Shown here piece by piece: positions 32,192 to 39,678 of a stretch of DNA of 64,000 nucleotides (the stretch's first letter is position 1; every line of letters begins with the position of its first letter). The notes below the pieces were generated by a model that was not told where the DNA came from, did not search any database, and saw only the letters and a list, made by a program, of their open reading frames with translations. This DNA is from Alistipes onderdonkii (GTDB lineage: Bacteria > Bacteroidota > Bacteroidia > Bacteroidales > Rikenellaceae). The stretch lies in contig NZ_CP102251.1 in the NCBI RefSeq assembly GCF_025145285.1, positions 2,418,001 through 2,482,000 of the forward strand, given 5' to 3'. The position numbers and the translations under genes were made by a program.

Positions 32192-35100
32192 TTATGCTTT
32201 TTCCTGTGGCCCTTCGGGCAGTTCGTCAACCTCCTGTTTGATCTGGGAGAGCTTCTCCTTGCGGTATACCTTGGGGGTGCAGCCGTATTTGGCGGCAAAG
32301 CACTTGAAGAACGTGCCCCGGTTGACGAACCCCGCCTTGTAGATGATCTCGTCGATGGAGAGCTTGGTCGAGGTGAGCAGCTGCTCGGCTTTGGCCAGCC
32401 GGTACTCCTTGATGATGTTGGTCGGGGTCTGGTTCAGGATGCCTTCCAGGCGGCGGTAGAGGTTGCGGATGCTTACGCCCATCTCGTCGGCGATGAATTT
32501 CGTCGAGATCTCCGTGTTGGAAATGTTGTCGTTGATGATCTTCAGCATCTTGTCGATGAACTCCTTATCGTCCTGGTGGAGCATCTTGCCGTCGGAGAGT
32601 TCGAAGGCGCTGATCGACGATTTGTAATAGTCCTTGAGCGAGCGGTTGCGTTTGAGCAACTGCTCGGTCACGGCCTTCAGGTATTCGACGTTGAAGGGCA
32701 GCGTCAGGCAGATGTCGGCGCCGGATTCTACGCCCTTGATGCGTTCGTCGACCTGCTGTGCCGTCGAGAGCAGGATCACCGGGATATGCGAGGTCAGCTT
32801 GCCCTCCTTGATGAACTTGATGAGCGACAGGCAGTCCGATTTCTCCGAGAGCGCATCGCAGATGATGATGTCGGGGTGCATCTGTTTGAGCAGTTCGATC
32901 ATCGCGTTCAGGCCGTCGGGCATTTTGATATTGTAGTCCGGGGCAAACAGCTCGGCCACGAAATTCATGATCTCCGAATCGTCGTTGACCACGAACATCG
33001 TCCGGCGGTTCTTGTCGAACGTGAATTCGCGTTGCGTGACGGTCGGCAGCGGCAGCCCGTAGTTCGTGTCGATCGGCACGATGTTGTCGTTCACGGACGT
33101 GTTCTCGGCGGTTACTTTCAGCCGCGGCAGCCGCACGGTGAACGTCGTCTGGGCATTGGGGGTGCTTTCGACCGTGATCCGGCCGTGCATGCGGGTCACG
33201 ATGCTGTGGCAGATCGCCAGCCGCAGGTCGCCCTGGAACGAAAGCCCCCGTTCGCTCTTGCGCTCGAAATAATCCAGCACGCGGTAACGGTCGAAAATGG
33301 CCTCGATGTCGTCGAGGTTGACCCCGATGCTGTCGTTGGCGGCCGATATGAACAGTTCCCCGTCGTCGTTGCGGATCGTCAGGCTCACCGAGCCGTTGTA
33401 AGGCGTGTGCTTGAATGCATTGGACAACAGTGTGTTGAGGATCGTAGAAAGCCCTTCCCGGTCGCTCGGCCATGCCAGGTTGCGCTCGATGTCCAGCTTG
33501 CAGTGGATGCTGTTCTGCTCGGAGTATTCGCCGAAGGTCTCCGCGATTCCCTGGGCGATTTCGGCCACGGGTACCAGCTCGATGTTTTCATTCTCATCGT
33601 TTTGCGAGGTGCGGATACCGCGGAACTCGTGGAGCATGTAGATCAGGTCGTGGAGCTTCGACACGTTCTGCCGGATGGTCTGCGCGTATTTGAGGATGTA
33701 GGAGTCCGATTTACGGTATGTCATGATCTGCTGGCAGGGCCCCGAGATCATTGTCAGCGGCATGGACAACTCCTGCGTGATGTTCGAGAAGAATCGCATT
33801 TTCGATTCGTAGACCTCCTCTTTGCGCCGGCTTTCGAGGCGTTGCAGCTGTTGGGCCTTGCGTTGCCGGTAACGGAGCAGGTAATAACGCAGGGTCATGG
33901 TGACGGCGGCCAGCGCCAGCAGCATGTAGAGCAGCTTTGCCAGGAATGTGGCGTACCATGCCGGTTTGAGGCGTATTTCCAGTGAATAGACGGGACTTGT
34001 CGCCCCGGTGATATTATTGCGGTAGCGTACGTCGAGCCGGTAGGTGCCGGGCGGCAGGTCGGCGAAGGACAGCTTCGACGAAGTGCTCGTCCATTGGTCG
34101 CTGAACCCGTCCAGCCGCGTGTAATAGGTGTAGTTGCTGCCGTTGACGTAGTCGAGTGCCGATACCGTGATCTCGTAGATGCGCTGCCCGTGCCGCAGCG
34201 TCAGCGCGCCTTTGTCGGAGAGCAGGTTGCCGATGTTGTGCACCCCGTCGTTGAGGCGCACGTCGCGGAAGAGGATCGGCGGGTTGAACGACTGTTCCTC
34301 GAAGCCGGTTTCCTCGACGGTGACCAGCCCGTTGATGCCGCCGAAGAAGAGCAGCCCCGTCTGCGGGTCGGTGAAGTAGGCTCCGTCGCTGTATTCGATG
34401 GTATTCAGGCCGTAGGAGTACCCGTAGGTCACCACGTTGCCCGTGTGGGGCGTGTACTGCACCAGTCCTCGGTTGGTGCTCAGCCAGAGGTCGCCCTTGC
34501 GGTCGTCGAGGATGCCGTGCACGGTGTTGGTGATGCCCGGGATGAGCGTCGTGTCGCGTGCGACCTGTATCAGTCCGCCGCTCGTGCCGAACCAGAGGCT
34601 CTTGTCCTGGGTCTGGTGGATCGTGAAGATGTCGTTGACGATGGCGCTGCGGTTGTGGTCGAATTTGGCGATCTGGTGCGTATTCGTATGCGTGTTGTAG
34701 CGTACGGCCCCGCCTCCGCGGTTGCCGAACCACATGATCGAATCGTTCTGCTCGTAGAGGGCGAAGAAGAATTTTTTGACCTCCAGTTCCTCGTTGAAGT
34801 GGAGTCGCTTGACCTCGCGGATTTCAGGATGGGTCTGCGATCCGCCCAGCGTGATGCGGAATATACCGCAGCCTACCGAAGCCACCCACAGGGTGTCCGG
34901 CGCCGTCTCGCGCAGCGTGTGGATGAACCGCATCTCCTCGGGGACGCCGAGGCGGTGGATCCTCCGGTCGGCATAGGAGTAGTAGTTCAGCCCGTCGCCG
35001 TCGGTGCCGATCCACAGCAGGTTGCGGCTGCTTGCGGCGAAAGTGTAGACCGAGTTGTCCAGCAGATCGCTGTTGGCCGTGGTTTTCTGTTCGACATGGG

Positions 35101-36244
35101 CTGCGTCGAAGGTCTTTCTGTCGTAGAAGTTGGGGATGCGCAATAATCCTTCGCCCTTGGTTCCCACCCACAGGCTGCGTTCGTGGTCGACGTAGAGCGC
35201 ACGCACGGGCTTCGAAAGGTTGTAGGGCAGGTCGTTGAAGGTGATCGAGCGGAAAGCCACCGCATTGCGCGTGTACTGGTAAAGCCCCTGCCCGTCGGTG
35301 CCGATCCATACGATCTCCTGCCGGGCATCGCGCAGCAGCGTCATGGCGCCGCAGGTGATGTTGATGTGCTCCGTGACGTATTTTACGCTGTTTTGGGGGG
35401 TGGTTTTCAGACGGACGACGCCGTTGGTGTTGAACGACACGAGGTAATCGTCTCCGTCGCTGATGATGCGGGACACCTGTCCCATGGCGGCCAGCTCCTC
35501 GCGCATATCCTTTATATATATGATCTGACGGCTTTTGATGTCGAACTCGTAGAACACTTTGTTCCGGTCGATGAAATAAACCCTGTTCCCTTCGCGGAAT
35601 GCGAATTCCGGGAGCGAAGGCAGGGCTATCTGCTGTGTTTCGCCGAACCGGATGTCCCCCTGCCCGTCGGCGGGAATTTTCACCGGCATACAGAAAATAC
35701 CCTTGCGTGAAAAGCTCCACAGGTTGCCCTCGTCGTCGAGCACCATCTCCAGGATGTCGGCATACCGCCCTTGCTGCATCGGCCTTGTGGGGGCGAATTC
35801 ATGGCGTGTGCGGTCGTAGTAGCTGAATTTGTTGTCCTGCGTGATGACGATCACCTCGTCGCTGCTGCGGGTCACGATCCGGTACATTCCCTGGAAACAG
35901 GTGTGCGGTTCGACGTGCTTGCTGTCCGGATCGAACAGGTCGAGCCCGTAGTTCGTGCGGATCCAGAAAAGCGAGTCCGTCGTCACGGCGATCTCCTCGA
36001 TGAGGTTGCCCGACAGGGGGGTGTATTCGCCCCAGTCGTTCGGGAAGAGGCGCATGCGTTCGCCGTCCCACATGTTCAGCCCGTCGCACGAACCGACCCA
36101 GATAAACCCGTGTTTATCCTGTGCCAGCGAGAGGATGGCGTTGTTCGATATGCCTTCGCGGCTCGATATCTGCCGCAGGTTGCTGGCTTGTGCCGCCGCA
36201 CAGCACAGCAGGTGTATACAGACCAGGTAGATTATTCGTTTCAT
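32192..36244 (-). CDS. Hybrid two-component regulator with degenerate histidine-kinase core
   Basis: A 1350-residue one-polypeptide sensor/regulator of the Bacteroidetes HTCS type. In order: signal peptide (1-20), two-component propeller repeats (about 25-690), Y_Y_Y domain (about 690-745), membrane helix (about 755-785), histidine-kinase core (about 815-1060), receiver (about 1100-1215), AraC-type DNA-binding domain (about 1240-1340). The H-box reads FFSNITQELSMPL with Gln824 where NISHELRTPL has the phospho-His. The G2 box is poor (FQGDLRLAI). The receiver keeps Asp1130 but has Leu1182 in place of the conserved Lys (TLPF for TKPF). It diverges from the glycoside hydrolase cluster, which it presumably controls. 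Confidence 0.9.
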   Translation of the reverse strand: MKRIIYLVCIHLLCCAAAQASNLRQISSREGISNNAILSLAQDKHGFIWVGSCDGLNMWDGERMRLFPNDWGEYTPLSGNLIEEIAVTTDSLFWIRTNYGLDLFDPDSKHVEPHTCFQGMYRIVTRSSDEVIVITQDNKFSYYDRTRHEFAPTRPMQQGRYADILEMVLDDEGNLWSFSRKGIFCMPVKIPADGQGDIRFGETQQIALPSLPEFAFREGNRVYFIDRNKVFYEFDIKSRQIIYIKDMREELAAMGQVSRIISDGDDYLVSFNTNGVVRLKTTPQNSVKYVTEHINITCGAMTLLRDARQEIVWIGTDGQGLYQYTRNAVAFRSITFNDLPYNLSKPVRALYVDHERSLWVGTKGEGLLRIPNFYDRKTFDAAHVEQKTTANSDLLDNSVYTFAASSRNLLWIGTDGDGLNYYSYADRRIHRLGVPEEMRFIHTLRETAPDTLWVASVGCGIFRITLGGSQTHPEIREVKRLHFNEELEVKKFFFALYEQNDSIMWFGNRGGGAVRYNTHTNTHQIAKFDHNRSAIVNDIFTIHQTQDKSLWFGTSGGLIQVARDTTLIPGITNTVHGILDDRKGDLWLSTNRGLVQYTPHTGNVVTYGYSYGLNTIEYSDGAYFTDPQTGLLFFGGINGLVTVEETGFEEQSFNPPILFRDVRLNDGVHNIGNLLSDKGALTLRHGQRIYEITVSALDYVNGSNYTYYTRLDGFSDQWTSTSSKLSFADLPPGTYRLDVRYRNNITGATSPVYSLEIRLKPAWYATFLAKLLYMLLALAAVTMTLRYYLLRYRQRKAQQLQRLESRRKEEVYESKMRFFSNITQELSMPLTMISGPCQQIMTYRKSDSYILKYAQTIRQNVSKLHDLIYMLHEFRGIRTSQNDENENIELVPVAEIAQGIAETFGEYSEQNSIHCKLDIERNLAWPSDREGLSTILNTLLSNAFKHTPYNGSVSLTIRNDDGELFISAANDSIGVNLDDIEAIFDRYRVLDYFERKSERGLSFQGDLRLAICHSIVTRMHGRITVESTPNAQTTFTVRLPRLKVTAENTSVNDNIVPIDTNYGLPLPTVTQREFTFDKNRRTMFVVNDDSEIMNFVAELFAPDYNIKMPDGLNAMIELLKQMHPDIIICDALSEKSDCLSLIKFIKEGKLTSHIPVILLSTAQQVDERIKGVESGADICLTLPFNVEYLKAVTEQLLKRNRSLKDYYKSSISAFELSDGKMLHQDDKEFIDKMLKIINDNISNTEISTKFIADEMGVSIRNLYRRLEGILNQTPTNIIKEYRLAKAEQLLTSTKLSIDEIIYKAGFVNRGTFFKCFAAKYGCTPKVYRKEKLSQIKQEVDELPEGPQEKA

Positions 36245-36282
36245 GGAGGGTTGCGGTTTGTGGAAATTTTATGTTGGTTGTG

Positions 36283-36290
36283 CAAATTTA
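36283..36290 (-). promoter_or_regulatory. -7 promoter box of the hybrid regulator
   Basis: Minus strand TAAATTTG, 38 bases before the start codon. Confidence 0.5.
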
Positions 36291-36355
36291 TGCAAATTTT
36301 TTCGTAAAAACAGACTAACCATTGCCATTTTGGGCATGAAAACAGACATATTTCT

Positions 36356-36363
36356 TACCTTTG
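36356..36363 (+). promoter_or_regulatory. Upstream -7 box toward the hydrolase cluster
   Basis: TACCTTTG on the plus strand. It would give a leader of about 165 bases before the esterase gene. Confidence 0.35.
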
Positions 36364-36492
36364 TCTCCGGGAAATCCCCTCTGGAGCCTCTGTCCCGGCG
36401 GTGGGAGGTGGCAAAAACCGGAATATTTTGTGTTTGGCACGGATGTGTACTATTTCTTCATGGATACGGACTGCCGATCATTCCGGGTTTCC

Positions 36493-36500
36493 TAATTTTG
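36493..36500 (+). promoter_or_regulatory. -7 promoter box of the hydrolase cluster
   Basis: TAATTTTG, 31 bases before the esterase ATG. Confidence 0.5.
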
Positions 36501-36531
36501 TTAGCGGAAAACCTAAAAACCTTATTGCCCT

Positions 36532-37245
36532 ATGAAAAAAATCGTACTCCTGTCACTGGCTGTTTTCGCGGCGCTTTCGCTCTCAGCCCAGCAACCCCGC
36601 GACTGGGCGCAGTACGGGCGTTACGAACAGCAGAATGCCGCACTGGCGGGTGAATCCGTCGAAGTGGTCTTCATGGGCAATTCCATCACGGACAACTGGA
36701 TCGGGGCCGATCCCGATTTCTTCGCCCGCAACGGCTTCGTCGACCGGGGTATCAGCGGCCAGACGACCGCCGAGATGCTCGCGCGTTTCCGCCGCGACGT
36801 CATCGACCTGAACCCGAAGGCCGTGGTGATCCTGGCCGGTATCAACGACATTGCGCAGAACAACGGCGCCATCAAACTCGAAAACGTCTTCGGCAACATC
36901 GTCTCGATGTGCGAACTGGCCAAATTCAACGGGATCCGCGTGGTGCTCTGCTCGGTGCTGCCCTGCGACCGGTTTTCGTGGCGCCCCGAGATCAAACCTG
37001 CGGCAGCCGTCGCGGAGCTCAATACGATGCTCAGACAGTACGCCGCCGAACATAAGATCCCCTATGTGGATTACCATGCGGCGTTCGACAACGGTTCCGG
37101 CGGCCTGGATGCCCGTTTCTCCCAGGACGGCTGCCATCCGACCCTGTACGGCTACACGCTCATGGAGCCGATGGTCGTCGAGGGGATCAACAAGGCCCTC
37201 CGTACGAAGCAGGCGCGGTATACCACCCCGACACCCAACGAATAA
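36532..37245 (+). CDS. Secreted SGNH/GDSL esterase
   Basis: A 237-residue protein with signal peptide (cleavage after about SLSA) and the SGNH blocks: GNSIT (nucleophile Ser51), GISGQTT (oxyanion Gly), GIND (Asn105) and DGCHP (Asp199, His202). It hydrolyses ester groups, probably acetyl groups on glycans, in the periplasm. As first gene of the cluster it would unmask the chain for the following glycosidases. The actual ester is not visible. Confidence 0.87.
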   Translation: MKKIVLLSLAVFAALSLSAQQPRDWAQYGRYEQQNAALAGESVEVVFMGNSITDNWIGADPDFFARNGFVDRGISGQTTAEMLARFRRDVIDLNPKAVVILAGINDIAQNNGAIKLENVFGNIVSMCELAKFNGIRVVLCSVLPCDRFSWRPEIKPAAAVAELNTMLRQYAAEHKIPYVDYHAAFDNGSGGLDARFSQDGCHPTLYGYTLMEPMVVEGINKALRTKQARYTTPTPNE

Positions 37246-37258
37246 CCGATAACAGATA

Positions 37259-38443
37259 ATGAAGAAAACACTCCTCCTCACCGCTGCGGCAGTTGCCGCA
37301 TGTGCTTTTGCCGCCTGTGACCGGACGTCGCCGAGCCAGGCCCGCAACCTCGACCGTGCCAAGGCAACGCTCGATTCGGTCTATGCTTATTATGGTGTCG
37401 CCGACCGCTGCCTGCTGCGCGAAAACTATCCGTTCAATGCCGGTTACAAGGCGGGGTACCTTGCCTCCGAAGACCAGGCGCGTCCGAATCCCTATTCCTA
37501 CCTGTGGCCCTTCTCGGGAACGCTCTCGGCTGTGAATACGATCCTCGAGGAGGATGCCTCCTATCGCAGCGTGCTCGACAACCGCGTGCTGCCGGGGTTG
37601 GCCGAGTACCTCGATACGACGCGTATGCCGGCGGCTTATGCCTCCTATATTAATACGGCTCCGGCCTCGGATCGTTTCTACGACGACAACGTGTGGCTGG
37701 GCATCGACTTCTGCGATATCTACGAGGCTACGGGCGACAAGAAATACCTCGCCCAGGCCGAGATGATCTGGAAATTCATCGAGAGCGGCACGGACGATGT
37801 GCTGGGCGGCGGCATCTACTGGTGCGAACAGAAGAAATATTCGAAGAACACCTGTTCCAATGCACCGGGCACCGTCTATGCACTGAAACTCTATGCCGCG
37901 ACGGGCGACAGCCGCTACCTCGAGCAGGGCAAACGGCTCTATGCCTGGACGAAGGAGCACCTGCTCGACACCGGGGACGGGCTCTATTTCGATAACGTGT
38001 CGCTCGACGGCAATATCGGCCGTGCGAAGTTCGCCTACAACAGCGGCCAGATGGTACAGGCGGGTGCCCTGCTTTACAAGGCTACGGGCGATGAAAGCTA
38101 CCTGAAAGATGCGCAGCGCACGGCCGCCGCAAGCTACGATTATTTCTTCGAGGAATTCACGCCCGAGGGCGGTGAGGCATTCCGTATCATCCGCAAGGGC
38201 AACGTGTGGTTCTCGGCCGTGATGGTACGCGGGCTCGTCGAACTCTATCGCATCGACGGCAATGCCACCTATGTCGATGCCGTGCAGCGCAGTCTGGACT
38301 ATGCGTGGGATCATGCGCGCGACGGGCACGGGCTTTTCGAAACCGATTTTACGGGCGCAGACAAACAGGCCGAGAAGTGGTTGCTCACGCAGGGTGCCAT
38401 GGCCGAGATGTACGGCCGCATGTCCGGCGTCGGACTGAAATAA
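37259..38443 (+). CDS. GH76 family lipoprotein, alpha-1,6-mannanase-like (copy 1)
   Basis: A 394-residue lipoprotein (lipobox FAAC, Cys20). It matches GH76 by the adjacent acidic pair in RFYDDNVW (Asp142-Asp143, predicted nucleophile and acid/base), the GGGIYW strand and the KNTCSNAP motif, in an (alpha/alpha)6 helical-barrel pattern. GH76 enzymes cut inside alpha-1,6-linked mannan backbones. It starts 13 bases after the esterase and is followed by a close paralogue. Confidence 0.82.
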   Translation: MKKTLLLTAAAVAACAFAACDRTSPSQARNLDRAKATLDSVYAYYGVADRCLLRENYPFNAGYKAGYLASEDQARPNPYSYLWPFSGTLSAVNTILEEDASYRSVLDNRVLPGLAEYLDTTRMPAAYASYINTAPASDRFYDDNVWLGIDFCDIYEATGDKKYLAQAEMIWKFIESGTDDVLGGGIYWCEQKKYSKNTCSNAPGTVYALKLYAATGDSRYLEQGKRLYAWTKEHLLDTGDGLYFDNVSLDGNIGRAKFAYNSGQMVQAGALLYKATGDESYLKDAQRTAAASYDYFFEEFTPEGGEAFRIIRKGNVWFSAVMVRGLVELYRIDGNATYVDAVQRSLDYAWDHARDGHGLFETDFTGADKQAEKWLLTQGAMAEMYGRMSGVGLK

Positions 38444-38491
38444 TCCCCTTGCAGCATGGACATGCCCGGGCCTTACGAATAAAAGAAACCA

Positions 38492-39658
38492 GTGAAGAGA
38501 TTTCTCGCCATAACGCTCTTGACGTGCTCGTTTGCCGCTTGCGGACGGTGCGGTGCGACCGCGCCCGGCAATCTCGGCCGTGCGAAGGCGACGCTCGATT
38601 CCATCTATAAATGGTACGGGGTGGACGGCAGTTTCCTGCTGCGCGAAAATCACCCTTTCGATGCGGACTACAAGGCCGGGTATTTGGCAGAAGGGCAGGC
38701 CGCCCCGAACCCCTATTCTTACCTGTGGCCTTTTTCGGGAACCCTGTCGGCTGCGACCGCGATCCTCGGGGCCGATCCCTCGTACCGCAGTGTGATCGAC
38801 GGCCGCATACTGCCCGGGCTGGCGCGGTATCTCGATACGACGCGTATGCCCGTGGCTTACGCCGCTTATGTCGATGCGGGATCCGACCGTTTTTACGATG
38901 ACAACCTGTGGCTGGGCATCGACCTTTGCGATATTTACGAGGCCACCGGCGAGAGGAAGTACCTTGCCGAAGCGGAGCGGATATGGGAGTTCATCGGGAG
39001 CGGCATGGACGACGTGCTGGGTGGCGGCATCTACTGGTGCGAGCAGCATAAGGATTCGAAAAATACCTGTTCGAATGCCCCGGCCGCGGTTTATGCGCTC
39101 AAACTCTATGCCGCTACGGGCGAAAGGCACTACCTGGAACAGGGCAAAGCCCTCTATGCCTGGACGAAACGGTACTTGTCCGATCCCGGGGACGGCCTAT
39201 ACTATGACAACATGGCGCTCGACGGTACGCTCGTTAAGACCAAGTATTCTTGTAACAGCGGGCAGATGGTGCAGGCCGGTGCCCTGCTCCATAAGGCTAC
39301 GGGGGACGAAAGCTACTTGAAAGACGCGCAACGAACCGCAGCGGCAAGCTACGGGTGCTTTTTTACCGGGTTCACGCCCGAAGACGGTACCCCGTTCCGG
39401 ATTTTAGGCAAGGGTGACGTGTGGTTCTCCGCCGTGATGACACGCGGCTTCATCGAACTTTACCGGATTGACGGCAATGCCGAGTACCTCGAGGCCGTGC
39501 AGCGCAGCCTCGACCATGCGTGGGTGCATGCACGCGACGGGAAAGGGTTGTTCGGGGCGGATCTCACGGGCCGCGTGAAAGATTCCCGGAAATGGTTGCT
39601 GACGCAGGCCGGGATGGCCGAAATGTATGCCCGTATGGCAAACCTGAACTTGAAATAA
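38492..39658 (+). CDS. GH76 family lipoprotein, alpha-1,6-mannanase-like (copy 2, GTG start)
   Basis: A 388-residue lipoprotein beginning at GTG (MKRFLAITLL with lipobox FAAC, Cys17). The GTG start was chosen because it alone gives a signal peptide. Catalytic pair Asp136-Asp137 in RFYDDNLW, GGGIYW and KNTCSNAP are kept, so it appears active. It is a tandem duplicate of the preceding gene with many scattered substitutions, suggesting different fine specificity. Confidence 0.82.
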   Translation: MKRFLAITLLTCSFAACGRCGATAPGNLGRAKATLDSIYKWYGVDGSFLLRENHPFDADYKAGYLAEGQAAPNPYSYLWPFSGTLSAATAILGADPSYRSVIDGRILPGLARYLDTTRMPVAYAAYVDAGSDRFYDDNLWLGIDLCDIYEATGERKYLAEAERIWEFIGSGMDDVLGGGIYWCEQHKDSKNTCSNAPAAVYALKLYAATGERHYLEQGKALYAWTKRYLSDPGDGLYYDNMALDGTLVKTKYSCNSGQMVQAGALLHKATGDESYLKDAQRTAAASYGCFFTGFTPEDGTPFRILGKGDVWFSAVMTRGFIELYRIDGNAEYLEAVQRSLDHAWVHARDGKGLFGADLTGRVKDSRKWLLTQAGMAEMYARMANLNLK

Positions 39659-39678
39659 ACCGAAAAACCTATAACCTG

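Larger units (their letters stand above)
36245..36531. other. Divergent regulatory region between regulator and hydrolase cluster
   Basis: 287 bp without a gene. It contains the minus-strand promoter of the regulator and two plus-strand TAnnTTTG boxes (36356 and 36493). The likely binding site of the AraC domain lies here, but no clear repeated half-site stands out. Confidence 0.5.
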
